DNA of 64,000 bases, from NCBI GenBank assembly GCA_013115135.1, contig JABANP010000071.1:106305-170304 (forward strand), in the 5' to 3' direction. A program made the position numbers and the translations under genes. Origin of the DNA: Perkinsus olseni. Its lineage: Eukaryota; Perkinsozoa; Perkinsida; Perkinsidae. Numbering within the stretch: position 1 is the first letter of the stretch; the number at the start of each line of letters is the position of its first letter. The notes under the pieces were generated by a model that was not told the origin of the DNA, searched no databases, and was given only the letters and a program-made list of their open reading frames with translations. Below are positions 1 to 12,307 of this stretch, piece by piece.

Positions 1-1507
1 AGAAAGAATTGGCTGATGCAGATTGTCGAAGCTGGAAATTGTCATCGAGATGTCTGTGAGGTGAATGACTCTCTCTGACTTGGTACTGTAGTAGACGGTA
101 AAGAAACTGAAGGCATGACAAAGCGTCCTCAGATTGGCTGGTCGAACAGCAGCCGACATACCAGACTCTGGACAAGCGCTCGGGCCTTCTTTAGCAGCAG
201 ACAGTGCGGATTTTTGGCTGCACTCCGCGGGTTGCAGCAGCACCGCTTGTGACCGGGGTGCGGCATCGTACCAAAGCGAGGGCTGAAGACCCTGCGAAAA
301 GCACACCAATGCCTTGCAGAATAGCGTTGTTCACCGACCTAGTCTGCGAAGGAATGATGGTGGTTTACGCTCACGCGTAGTGGTAGTGTCATCAACCGGG
401 CGAGGTGCTGGCCCTGAATTGAACAACGCTTACATCGGTCGCTGCGAGAGACGGCGATTTTGACGAACACGCGCAGTCGTGAAGTAGCTGGTCCGATCCT
501 CACCCCGTTCATAGCGTAGTTGGCGTTGGTACTCTTTAATTATCCCAATCAGAATTGGATCATGGGCCTGAGTGCACGGCAGAGGGAAGTGAAACGACGG
601 CCTGTGTTTACTTACATTAACCATTCGGTCTGGCATCGAGAATAGCTCGAACTCGTGTGGCTCACGCATACCAGTCGTACCTAGGGACAGGGCCAGTGAC
701 CAGTGGTCGAGCATCTCGAGATGGTGTCTCCCACTACCGCGAGCACCGCCATAAGGCAGATTGTGCGCAGTACGACCAGGGTGACGTGCGGTGCCTGTCA
801 GGGGCGTTAAGGTACTTTTTATGCTCAACCAACCTGTCTCACTACGATGAGGCGTCGGTACCGCGAACAGACTTTCCCCACTTAACGTCCGTCGTTTGAC
901 TGCCCTCCGATGGGCCACAACAGAAGCAGCAGCGGCTGCTGCGTACATTTAGTCGGTGATAGTTGCGAACTGCATGAATATCGGTGGCAGGCAGGCGATA
1001 TGCCCAAAGCTCTGCATCACCTACTGGTACGTAGCTGCTTCTGTAAGGTCCGCTCCGAACGTTGTGGCCTACAGAGACTTTGAGAGCAGCAGAGCGCGAT
1101 GCCGCGTTGAGAAACTTCAAGTGCGCAAGTGACTGTGGAAATGCGCGGGTGATTCAATGAACGCGAGGCAAGGTCAATAGTTCAAGCGGTACAAGACTCA
1201 CATTCACTAGCTTAGCCCGACGCATTGTAGTACCCCGTCCCAACCGGCCGACTCCCCGGAGAATTGCTCGGCCTTGGGCGTCTCACTGGGGACTCGTGGC
1301 CGTGTCAACGTCCGTTTTTCGACGCGCGTTGGTTCAAAGGTCGTAGACGGTAGACGCCAGCCGTGGTATTGAACGTTATTTCCTCATGCAGGAGTTTTCA
1401 TTCTCCTCCTCTTTGTCTACCAGACCACTCCAGTCTAGTAGACTAATTTTCATTCAACTAGAAGCAGCATCAGTAGAAGTTAGCAACGACGTGCAGCCCC
1501 TCATAGC
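1..1507. other. No recognisable gene
   Basis: Only short ORFs on both strands (for example minus 430-948 and 842-1120). None shows a motif I recognise, and I could not chain them into a conserved protein through GT-AG introns. The region holds the upstream flank of the PNO gene. A leader exon or a divergent gene could be present, but nothing in the sequence supports one specifically. Confidence 0.4.
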
Positions 1508-4500
1508 ATGTTATCGTCAAGATCACTATTTACCACCTCCAGTACCGCCGCCGCTCGCACTGTCGCAGCCGCTGCATCCGCCACGCGGATGTCTAAGCAG
1601 GCATTTGGTAGTGCAGCTGCTGCCAACCACCCGTCGTCAGCCGAGGGTTACACGGAGCTTGTTGAGCCTGCATGGAAACGGAAAGCAGCTAAGGTCGGTT
1701 GGTGGCATTTCTAGTGCTCTTTCTGGCATCGCGAGTATTGACCTTTGTCTCTGGTTGTGGTTGACGAAGTGTTCTTCCTTTCAGGGGTTGAAGGAGTTCC
1801 CTCAGAAGCAGTTGCCCTACGATGGCTGCACTGCCGCGGCCTACGTGGCTTACGCTTGGTCCGAGCAGGCCATGGTGAGCGTTCGCGTACTGTCTTCGTC
1901 ATTCGTATACGCTTTCTATTCAGATCTATCCCATCACACCTGCCACACCAATGGGAGATGTTATGGCCAACTGGGCTGGTCAAGGCCGCAAGAACCTCTT
2001 TGGTAGCGTCCCTAGGGTTACCCAAATGCAGTCAGAAGGCGGTGCAGCTGGTGCTGTACACGGCGTCCTCGACGTTGGTGGCCTTGGTACCACTTTCACC
2101 TCCTCGCAAGGTCTACTACTGATGATCCCTAATATGTACATAATTGCCGGTGCCCTCAACCCCTGCGTCTTTCATGTCGCTGCCAGAGCAATATCGAAGC
2201 ATGCGCTGTGTATTTTTGGTGACCATACGGACGTTATGGGTACTCGACAGACTGGTTGGGCACAGCTCTCTGGTCATAGTGTCCAGGCGTCTATGGACAT
2301 GGCCTTGGTTGCGCATATTGCTACTATGAAGAGCTCAGTGCCCTTCGTCAACTTTTTCGACGGCTTTCGTACTTCTCATGAGATTAACAAGATCAACATC
2401 ATCCCCTACGAGGCCATGGACCAGCTCGTTCCCTGGACGGAGTTGGCCGCCTACCGTGCCCGAGGGCTCAACCCCAACAAGCCTCACTCCCGCGGTCTCG
2501 GCCAATTCGCCGATACCTTCTTCCAGAACTCTGAGGCTGTTAACAAGTACTACGACAACACCCCTGCGATAGTGCAATCGGTCATGAATGATGTTGCCCT
2601 TGTGACCGGTCGCCACTACAAGAACTTCTTCTACTACGGCCATCCCCAAGCCGAGTACGTCACAGTCATCATGGGCTCTGGCAGCTCGACTGTTGAGGAG
2701 ACTGTTAATTACATGACCGCCCGTGGTGAGAAGGTCGGTCTAATTCGAGTCCACCTGTATCGACCGTGGGATGCCGAGTCCTTCATCAGCGCCTTGCCCC
2801 ATTCGGTCAAGCGTATTGCAGTGCTTGACCGTACCAAGGAGCAAACAGCTATTGGCGAACCATTGTTCTTGGATGTTGCAGCGACGCTACAGTCTGTTGG
2901 CAGCACTATGAAGGTGGTCGGTGGTCGCTATGGTCTCGGCTCTAAGGAGTTCACCCCCGCCATGGCCGAGGCTGTCTTCGAGAACTTGAAGCAGTCCAGG
3001 CCGGTGGAGAACTTTGCTGTTGGTATTGAGGATGATGTCACTCACAGATCCATCAAGGTCGGCCCTGAGCCTGACGTCTCCGCCCCTGGTACAAGACAGT
3101 GCCTGTTCTGGGGTATGGGTTCTGACGGTACCGTCTCCGCCAACAAGAGTGCCATCAAGCTCATCGCTGACAACACTGGATCAGTTCGTGCAGGCTTATT
3201 TCGCCTACGACTCCAAGAAGTCCGGTGGCTGCACTATCTCCCATCTCCGTTTCGGCCCTGAGAAGATCGAGTCGCCGTATGCCATCATGAACGCCGATTA
3301 CATTGCCGTCTCCCAACGGACGTGGCCGCATAAGTTCCCGAGGGTCATTGTGGAGACCCTCAAGCCTGGTGGTATCGCTGTCTTCAACTCCGCCTCTAAG
3401 ACTGCTGAGGAGTTCTTGTCTGAGATGCCACAACCAGTCATCAACCAACTTGGTGAGAAGAAGGCTCACATCTACACCATCGATGCCTCGAAGGTTGCTA
3501 GGGATAACGGTCTCGGTCGTCACACCAACAACGTCCTTGCTGCTGTATTTTTTAAACTGGCTGACATCATCCCCTACGAGAGCGCTGAGAAGCTGTTGAA
3601 GGACGCCATGAAGAAGGCTTACTCGTCCAAGGGTGAGGACTTGGTGCAGAGGAACTTCAAGGGTGTTGATGCTGCCATTGCCAACTTGGTGGAGATCCAG
3701 TACGACCCTCAAGTCTTCAGCTCCTACGCTAAGCCCGAAGATGTCGATCCTACCAGGCCCGCTTTCTGTACTGATCTCATGGACAGGCTCAATGCGTTGG
3801 AGGGCAACAACTTGCCTGTGTCGTCCTTCGACCCTCGTGGTCACTATCCTCCTGCCACCACACAGTACGAGAAGCGTGGTGTGGCTCTCACCATCCCCAT
3901 AGTGGACATGGACAAGTGTACCCAATGCAACAAGTGCTCGGCTATTTGCCCTCATGCCGCTATCAGACCCTTCCTCATCTCCCAGTTGGAGGCTGATGTC
4001 GCTCCCGAGGCCTTCGACATGCGTATGGCCAAGGGTGGCAATGACGTTGCTGGTATGATGTACCGCATCCAAGTGGCCCCTGAGGACTGCACTGGTTGCG
4101 AGGCTTGCTCTTGGGCTTGCCCGGACAACGCTCTCACTATGACCCCGCTCGAGGACGTCGTCGAGGTCCAGCGTCCCAACTGGTCCTTCGCTACCGAGCT
4201 TACCCAATAGAGGGTACATGGTGGACCGTCACACTCTCAAGGGTTCTCAATTCCAGCAGCCTATGCTGGAGTTCTCGGGCGCGTGTGAGGGCTGCGGCGA
4301 GACTCCCTATGCAAAGCTCGTCACACAGCTGTTCGGTGAGCGCATGGTCATCGCCAACGCCTCCGGCTGCTCTTCTGTATGGGCTGGTACTGCTGCCTTC
4401 AACCCACTGGCTGTTAATGACAAGGGCCAAGGGCCCTGCATGGGGTCGCTCCCTATTCGAGGATGCTGCTGAGTACGGTCTTGGTATGGCTCGAGCCGTC

Positions 4501-7178
4501 CAGGAGCGTCGCCTCAATCTGAAGGAGAAAAGGTGCAAGAGCTGGTCGATGACGAGGAGTACAAGGCCTTGCTCAGCCCTGAGCTCAACAATGCCTGCCA
4601 CGAGTGGTTGGAGAAGTACCACGACTCCAAGATCTGTCAGGAGCTCTCTGAGCAGATCCCAGCCATGCTAGAGGACACCAGTGGATTGCGCCATGTCCCG
4701 TTGGTCCAGGAGATCCTCTCCGATGAAGGACCTCTTCCCGAAAGATTTCCCAGTGGGTTTGGGGTGGTGATGGTTGGGCTTATGACATCGGCTTCGGCGG
4801 TCTCGACCACGTGTTGGCCTCCCAGACGGACCTCAACGTCCTGGTCATGGACACCGAGGGTTACTCTAACACCGGTGGTCAGGTCTCCAAGTCCACCAAC
4901 TTGGGCGCTGTGCAGAAGTTCGCCCCTACTGGTTACCGTCGTGCTAAGAAGGACCTCGGTGCCATTGCCATCGCCTACGGTGACGTCTATGTTGCTTCCA
5001 TCGCTATCGGTGCCAACTACGCTCAGTCGGTGAAGGCATTGGTGGAGGCCGAGGCTTTCCCTGGCCCCTCGCTGGTGCTCTGCTATTCTCCTTGCATCGA
5101 GCATAAGATCCTCTACCCTCGTGGCCTCTCTCGATTGGCTGAGGAGATGAAGAAGGCCGGTGGACTCGGGCTACTGGACGCTGTACCGTTACAACCCGGC
5201 CCAAACCCCGAACGGTCAGAACCCCTTCACGCTCGACTCCAAGCACCTGTCGATTGACGTGCACCAATTCACCAAGCTGGAGAACCGCTTTGAGATCCTC
5301 AAGCGTACTCATCCCGAGGTCGCTGATCAGCTCAAATCGAGCCTTCAGCAGTGGACTCGTGACCGCCTGGAGAACTACAAGTGGATGGAGAAGCGTGGTG
5401 CCCCCTCTGACGAAGCTTCTGGTCCTGCTCTCGACATCCTCGTTGGCTCTGATACCGGTACCACCACTGAGCTCGCCAGCCGCTTCGCTGGGCTGTGCCG
5501 ATCTAGACAGTTCAACGTTGCCGTCCACGAGTTGGATGAGGTGACCCCTGAGTCTCTTAGGGCTATGAGCAACGTAGTCGTCCTTTGTTCGACTGCCGGT
5601 GAGGGTGACTTCCCCAACAACGCCCATGCCTTCTGGGAGGGAATCAACGACCCTGAGCTCGAAGAGGGCTTCCTGGCTTCAACTAAGTTCTCAGTGTTCG
5701 GTCTTGGTGATACTGGTTACAAGCACTTCAACGCCGCTGCTAAGAATATCGAGAGCCGTCTGCTGGAGCTCGGTGCTGTGAAGTCCCAGGACATTGGTCT
5801 CGGCGATGACAAGGACGAGGACAAATACGAGACTGCCTTCGAGTCTTGGCTCCCTGATTTCTGGAAGATCCAGAACGCTCCCGAGTCCCCTGACGAGCAC
5901 GAGATCCCCGAGCCCATCGTGGAGTTGGAGGTCGTTGGTAAAGAGCTGGCCCACAAGTATGAGAGAGTTCATCCGCCTAAGACTAAGACTATCACTCTCA
6001 CCAAGAACGAGCGCATCACTGCCCTTGACTACGACCGGATCATTCGCCATCTTATCTTCGACGTGCGTGGCGTTGACTTCTCCTACCTTCTGGGCGATGC
6101 CCTTACCATCTACCCTGACAACGACCCGGCCCTTGTTGAGGACTTCTTGGACTGGTATAAGGTCGACCAGACCCAGTGGTATCATGTCCGCGGTACGAAG
6201 GATTTGGACCCGCGCCGGGCGGCCAGTTATCGTCATCCGATGACTGCTCGACAGATCTTTGGTGAGGTGGTGGACATCACGGGAAGGCCTAACAAGTTCT
6301 TCTATAAGCAGCTCGCTAAGTTCGCTGTTGACGAGGAGGAGCGGAAGGCCCTCGAGCTGATCGTTGCCGACACTCCTGAGGGTAACGCTGCCTACAGCGC
6401 TCTGTCCTCGGAGTCGGTGAACTACATTGACGTCTTGAAGAAGTTCCCTAGTGCCCATCCGCCACTGGAGCATCTCATGTCTCTCGTGCCCTGCATCAAG
6501 CCCAGGCTCTACTCGATCGCCTCCTCTCAGCGATTCGTCAACGACAAGGTTGAGCTGGTAATTGTCGTGAATGACTGGAAGACTCCCAGTGGGGCAACGA
6601 AGCGTGGTCTCTGTACCAACTACATCGATCGTTTGGCTACCGATGGCCACGAGGATCTTACTCACAAGGTTGTGGTGTCGGTCACTCCGGGCACTTTCAA
6701 CCTCCCTCCTACGCTGATGGAGCCCTACGTTATGACTGGTCTTGGAACTGGTTTGGCGCCCTTCCGAGCATTCATCCAGGAGAGAGCTTTCTTCAAGAAC
6801 TTGGGTTACGAGACTGGCCCCATGTGGCTTTTCTACGGCTGCCGGTATCGTGCCAAGGACTACATTCTGGGTCACGAGCTCGAGAAGTGGGCTGAGGAAG
6901 GTGTCATCACTCATCTCAAGCCAGCCTTCTCGCGTGACCAGAAGGAGAAGGTCTATGTTCAACATAAGATGCTCGAGAGCAAGGACGATCTCTACGAGGA
7001 CCTCATCAACAAGGGTGGCTACTTCTACCTCTGTGGTCGGGCTGGGCAGTTGGAGATTGACGTCCGGAATGCTATCTTGACGGCCATCAGGGAGGGTGGT
7101 AAGATGTCGGCTGAGGACGCGCAGAAGGTTTTCGACAAATTCGAGGAAGAGGGTCGGTACTGCCTAGAGCTGTATTAA
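1508..7178 (+). CDS. PNO: Pyruvate:NADP+ oxidoreductase (PFOR-cytochrome P450 reductase fusion), six frame breaks
   Basis: Oxidative decarboxylation of pyruvate to acetyl-CoA, with electrons passed through Fe-S clusters, FMN and FAD to NADP+. The ATG at 1508 opens an Arg/Ser/Ala-rich, acid-poor leader of about 40 residues that looks like a mitochondrial transit peptide. Introns are 1694-1784 and 1875-1923. Then come PFOR domains: DGCTAAAYVAYAWSE and IYPITPATPMG at the N-terminus, two CxxCxxCxxxC ferredoxin motifs (CTQCNKCSAICP near 3917, CTGCEACSWACP near 4090), GACEGCGETP near 4280 and GGDGWAYDIGFGG near 4766 (TPP binding). From 5160 one open frame carries the flavodoxin fold (VGSDTGTTTELASRF, STAGEGDFPNNA, FGLGDTGYKHF), the FAD motif RLYSIASS and NADPH motifs GTGLAPFRAF and YFYLCGRAGQ, ending EGRYCLELY. 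The reading frame changes at about 3178, 4200, 4435, 4530, 4759 and 5160. Each break is one base in a short homopolymer, and homology continues straight across. Assembly indels are the likeliest cause. The reductase half (2.0 kb) has none. Confidence 0.93.
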
Positions 7179-8053
7179 TCACCACAGTGCATGACAACAA
7201 CCGGCTGTCTGTGACTGCTACTGAGGATACTCTGCAAAATGCGTACCATTGTGTCACTACTTACCTACTTCTCCCTCGATGGCCATGTGTTGCTCATAGG
7301 GGCAGCGCTGACCTCAACTCCACTACTGCAGTGCAGACCATTTTGCTCTGGTTAGGTGATGTACAGTCGCCATTCTTTATCATGTAGACGACGACAACAA
7401 CAGTAGTGGTGACTGTGTCAGATTTTTTAAAGGCGAATTGGCAGCTACTGTTAACACGGGGATGTGGCATTCATCAGCCCTAATATAGATACGTTATGAT
7501 GATACTTTTTGAGTCGACGATTATGGTGGAGGACCTACTTGATACAGATACTCATCTATTTGTTGTCTGTGTACGTTAATAACACTGAGGCAGTTGCGTT
7601 GTAAGTTGAGGGATGTCGCAGGGCATGAAGTTGAATCGAGGATCTCGTACACTCCTCAGTGAAACCATCGGCAAGAACGAGTCGAAACGGCAGCGGGGGA
7701 GCGCATTTAATTGCTTCTATCGATAATTAGTGATACACTGAGCTAGGTTAGTCCAGATGAGAGCATGGCATCGTATGACGATGGTAGAGAGCTGCCCATG
7801 AACCGAACCAATCCACCGGCCGGAGCTTCTATCAGTTCTTACCAACTTTTACCACCATTAGATTACCTGCAGGCCAGTAGATCCTCAAAGTTGCACCACG
7901 ATTTCTGGCTAGTGATCGACTGTACAGCTTCCGGCGTGATCTTATTCGTATAGCGACCGTCTGGCAGCAATCCTCTCCGACCTACGTGGTTACTATTCAA
8001 CGCAAGCGATAGAATTAGGCAATAGACCATCACAAAAAGTATACACGAGGAGC
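7179..8053. other. Intergenic between PNO and UBE2J 3' ends
   Basis: Convergent 3' flanks. Only short ORFs without recognisable motifs. No tRNA or repeat was seen. Confidence 0.45.
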
Positions 8054-9155
8054 TCATATGGAATTCTCATTAGCGTCGTCCAGTGATGAAATAACGGCAT
8101 AGCCGATAGCAGTGAATACGGCCACAGCTGCTAGGATAGTTGGCAGTAAATAGTGATGATCATTGACCAAGTCGAGACCACCGAAGAGATCGCCTCTGTC
8201 TTTTGAATTTGGATCGTACACATTGTTCTCGCTTCCCCCGAGCCGTTTGCAAAACTTGGAGAAATCCTGAATCAGGGGCTGCCGAACGGTGACACTACGC
8301 AACGCTGTTACCTTGCAGGCGAATACAGCATCTTTGTCAGGGAAGCCGCACTCAGTGCAGGTCTTTGCTCCTTCGGGAGGAGGTATTCGATGAAAGTACC
8401 CATGGGTGGGATAGAACCTGAGACCTCCCCATGCACACCCGTGGACTACACGAGGATCGCAGCTCTCACCGAGTGGTATCCAGGAACTCCGGAAAGAGCT
8501 CTCGGAAGTCCTTGTCCTGAAATAAGGTAATCCTGTCATTGCCCTTCAATACCACCAACTTACGAGTTTGTTTTTGACGAAGCTATTGATCGCACACTTC
8601 TCCCTGTACGCAGTCGATGCCGACATCCCGCCGGTCGTTCTGGGCTCAGTTTTGTCCAACATGAAACTCACAAGGCCTGATGAGTGGTGAAGTAAGAAAA
8701 CGGTGAGAAAAGAGTTGAACTCACCGATAAGGATAGTCTCCACTCGCCAGCTGGGATTCCAAGATTCTGGATGGAAGTCGGACATGGACAAACATAGCTT
8801 CGTATGCGTTTCGAATCTCCCTAAGGAGCGGTGGTTGATAATGACGATGATGGCAGTTGGCAGGCGTAATACCATTGGGAGTAATCATGTAGATCGCCGG
8901 CGGCTTCAGCGGATACATCGGTGGGAATACTAGCTTCCCGTGATACACGCCGCCGTAATAGGGAGTGTCTTCGGGAAGATCAAAAACAACAAAGTGCCAT
9001 TCAAGCATGCTCTTAGTGGAGGGCATGGCATCTATCTGTGCTGGGCAGGCCCTGATGGAGTAAAGGGTTGAGGGTGGTAGCTCGTCCGGGACCTACTTCT
9101 TCAAAGCCTGCAATTCCCGTGTCAGCCGCGCCACCGCCTGGCGATTCTCCGACAT
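8054..9155 (-). CDS. UBE2J2: ER-anchored ubiquitin-conjugating enzyme E2, UBE2J/UBC6 type
   Basis: E2 enzyme of ER-associated degradation that transfers ubiquitin to substrates at the cytosolic face of the ER. The ATG at 9155 starts MSENRQAVARLTRELQALKK, followed by a 45-nt intron. The next exon has EWHFVVFDLPEDTPYYGGVYHGKLVFPPMYPLKPP (UBC core, given as two adjoining blocks: EWHFVVFDLPEDTPYYGGV and YHGKLVFPPMYPLKPP) and MITPNG. Then come ETHTKLCLSMSDFHPE, where the Cys is the UBC6-type active-site residue, and NPSWRVETIL. The exon after that begins GLVSFMLDKTEP. The C-terminal exon ends in a hydrophobic tail-anchor (LLPTILAAVAVFTAIGYAVI) and DDANENSI. At least five short introns are needed. 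The one at about 8351-8469 carries a T-arm-like core. The exon between DTTR and the tail is less certain. The symbol follows the human UBE2J family; I cannot tell J1 from J2. Confidence 0.85.
8351..8469 (-). repeat. Intron with T-arm-like core (UBE2J)
   Basis: Sense strand contains GGTCTCAGGTTCTATCCCAC, a tRNA B-box-like block in gene orientation. The GT donor at 8469 follows DTTR. The AG acceptor at 8351 is the best but not the only candidate. Member of the intron family described in the findings. Confidence 0.5.
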
Positions 9156-9371
9156 TATCGAAAAACAATTCTTGCTTATGTAGAGGTGTATAACATGACA
9201 GTTAACAGGCGCGGCCACTGAGTGGCAGTCGCATCAGATTTCAGTAACCCCAAGGTCATTATAAATGACTGCTGTTCCCATCCCTCCTGTCATCAGACTT
9301 CCAACCAAGCCGCCTAGGTAGCTGGAAACGTTTGGTAAGGATAAACATTCTCATCAGCACACTCAACAACT

Positions 9372-12307
9372 CTAGGGAGCTTTCTCAGAAGTCGGCGAAG
9401 TCACAGCCGCTCGGTCCAGCTCAGTCTGACGCTCCGCCTCTCGACACTTGAGCGGGATGTAGTCCTTCATGTCCTCCTCTTCCACCAAGTCACCGACATC
9501 AAGCTGCAGTATATCACAACTGAGGACGATTGAGGGTGAAGGTAGCCAGCAGCAGAGGCCACCTACTGTTTCGATCCGAGGAGGTCGGCCATTGATGGTC
9601 TCGTCCGGCCGAAGTCACCATGCACAAACTCCTTTATGTACATCCCTGCGCTGCACGCCAGAGACACCTGACCACACGGAGTTGCTCACTGAGATGAGCC
9701 CCCTACGGCGATGCCGACCTTGAGGTAGTGGGGGTTTATAATCTCGCAAGTGATGCTGTGCATGATCTTCCTTCGCATGGCGTTGGCCCGACGATGCATC
9801 ACTCGGAGGGGAGTCCGCTGCTGGATCTCCACCTCCTTCATAGCGTTCACTCGCTCCACTACTTCTGCACTCACCGGGTCCTCACTCCAAACCATGCAGA
9901 CATAACTGAGAGAGCGTCAACCTCACAGTCGAGTGCTACTACTCCCACCAAGGCCTACACTTTCGTGTGCCGCTCACTAGACCAGCCAAGCCACTCCATC
10001 ACGTGCTTGTCGGCGGGGTGGATGAACATGACCTCAAAGGCGTCAGTCTTGGCTGCTAGAGACTCCCACTCCACCTTATGATGGGGTAGTAGTAGATTCC
10101 GGTGGGCATCGGGGATCTGTCCATCACAGCGTGTGCACCAGTGGGGGCCGAGAGCGAGGCCAGCTCACCTCGACAGCGAAGGGACGACCGTTGCCAAGCA
10201 TGCGGACGTCGACATCCTCGCGGCCGGCGCTACAGAAGCTGCATCGCGTCCAGTCCGCCCCGAGGGCCTCACAGATCGGCTCTGAGAAGCGAAGGAGAAC
10301 TCCACAGTGGTGACAGCCGATAGACCATTGACGCAGAACAACATGCGACCTACTGAGCGCTATCTCTGATGCTGAGGTCTCGCAGCGACTGCGAGGCTTG
10401 GCCCCATCATGGACCAGCCAGGGCGTCTGTGATATCTTCCGACTGAACTTCCTATACCTCCCGAAGAGGTATATGCTATCCCGGTTTATCACTGACTCCA
10501 AGGTCGGCCTGAACTCTGCTGTGTTGGGGTAGGCCCTCATGCACTTAGCCAGGTCATCAACACCTACGCACTGATGATGCCAACTCGAGTGGGGCTAACG
10601 GAGGCTCACCCAACAGAGTCTCGAGCCTGTCGGAGCTCTGGCCCTTCATTGCCTTGATAATGGTATTGGTAGATGGCAGCTCGGCCTCGGCATCAGAGGT
10701 CTCGGGAGAGGAGGCTGTGGGGGGCTGAGCAGTACAACTGGCTGATGAAGGGTCGGGCCAGCCCTTACCTCAGTAGAGGAATCCCGCCTGTCCTTGTCCC
10801 TCCGCCATCGACCCTTGCCCTTCCCTCCTTTCCGAGCGAACTTTCGGTCATCCTTCCACCCTGAGGAGGATAGGTCCGCCTCCTACCCGTCAGCAAAGGG
10901 GCCTACGTGACGGCGGTTTGATGCGCTGCTCACTGGCCAGCACCGAGCACTCAAGTTTGTCTGCCGCTGGCGAATTCACCTGACAGCGCAACGGGATGAT
11001 AGACCAGACCGCAGCCTGGACGAGTAATGCTACTTCCAGTGTGACCCTGAAGTAGGCCTCTGCCACAGGGTTCGATGCCGCCAGGACCTCCTCCGTCAGG
11101 CCAGGGGTCATGGCTCTCATTTTACGGTGGAGTTCTGGTAGCAGCACCCATCGGAGGACCTCCCGAACCTCCGGTACCTAAAACTACTACTGTCGTCGTC
11201 AACTACCACGATGACAGGCTTGACAGGACGGGTAACAGGCAAAGATATTTCACTTCACGTGAGAAGAGGTCACGAGAAAATGCCCCCGGCGACGACCGAC
11301 CTCTTCCACCGCTCCTCTTTCGTATAGTATCTTCTCGACGAAGCCTCGGACGACCAGAGCAGGCGGCAGGCGAGTAGAGAGTACAAGGTCGTAGGTGTCC
11401 TCAAACCTGTTTGAGCACTTCAAGATGACCCCCAACGCTAGATGCTGTACCCTGATGCATCGATAGCAGCAACGATGTCCTCCATGACGCGGTTCTCGTG
11501 ACCAGAGAGGCAGGGGTCCTCCAATAGACCAAAGCAACCACCACAGAGATGCTCGGGCTCAGGCCTGCACAGGCAGGGGAGAATGGGAAAAGACAGACAG
11601 CCCATTAGATAGAATGCCACTACGAGCGATTGAGAGCGCTCGCAGAGATGAGGTCACTATGCCACTGAATTAGTGAGGCGAGAGCGGTACAGCAAAGCCC
11701 TTCGGAAACAGAGCCAGCCGAGTGCTGCCCCTATGCTACGTGGCATAGCGGGTCAATTTGTGCATGCTACATTGTTCTCGTCACTGTGTACGTGACACAG
11801 CGCCTCTCAGTCTCATATGGATTCTCGAAGTCGAGAGTCCCGCTACCCGGTATCGTTAGGGATCGACAGAAAGGGCGAAAGTGACAACGGTCAAATAGCA
11901 GGAGGCCACTGAACCCTATTCGCTAGTTTGACAAGACGAGTAAATGACGAGCCCCAAGCAAGTGCCCTCGTTCGGCTGCTGTTTCATCGCCAGTTCTCTA
12001 CGGAGCCATCGGACGTTGCCTCGGCTATCCGAGGCGAGGGCTCTCAATCTATCCCAAGATGAGCCGAACAGCCCATAATCTATATCAGATACAACAGGCG
12101 ATATGCTATTGCCTGCATGAGTAACGCGGCGGCGGCGGCACAAGGCCAAGTCGAGCCAATCCCAACACACTACCTGTCCTCCTGTGGTGGTCCGACCCAG
12201 TCTTCTGCCTTGTACTTCTCAGGGTCCTTCTCTCCTTTAAACCGGAGCTCACATCGCCAGCAGAAGTAGTCCGCTAGCTCAGGAGCCGAGGCTTCAGACG
12301 CGGTCAT
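9372..12307 (-). CDS. PUS10: tRNA pseudouridine synthase Pus10
   Basis: Pus10 makes pseudouridine in the T-arm of tRNAs (positions 54/55 in archaeal and animal enzymes). The ATG at 12307 opens MTASEASAPELADYFCWRC with a first CxxC and ELRFKGEKDPEKY. A later exon (about 11600) has the second zinc pair CGGCFGLLEDPCLSG. Downstream, LFGRYRKFSRKISQTPWLV aligns with human Pus10 GRYNKYSRNLPQTPW. The catalytic segment GREDVDVRMLGNGRPFAVE (about 10180-10240) holds the conserved Asp of the REDVDVR motif. QRTPLRVMHRRANAMRRK and AGMYIKEFVHGDFGRTRPS follow, then the C-terminal exon CDILQLDVGDL. The stop is at 9372-9374. There are many small introns; for example the one after ADLLGSKQ starts GTAGGT. The middle exons (10.6-11.6 kb) are assigned only from order and frame. 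The length fits the roughly 500-residue family. Confidence 0.88.

Noticed and set aside
5691..6965. Long minus-strand ORF (424 codons) opposite the reductase part of PNO
   Set aside because: Shadow of the strongly coding plus strand, with no recognisable motifs. Likewise the 352-codon minus ORF at 3161-4219.
11060..11090. GGGTTCGATGCC block near PUS10
   Set aside because: Sits in probable coding sequence (AASNPVAEAYFRV) on the minus strand and lacks the second half of the palindrome.
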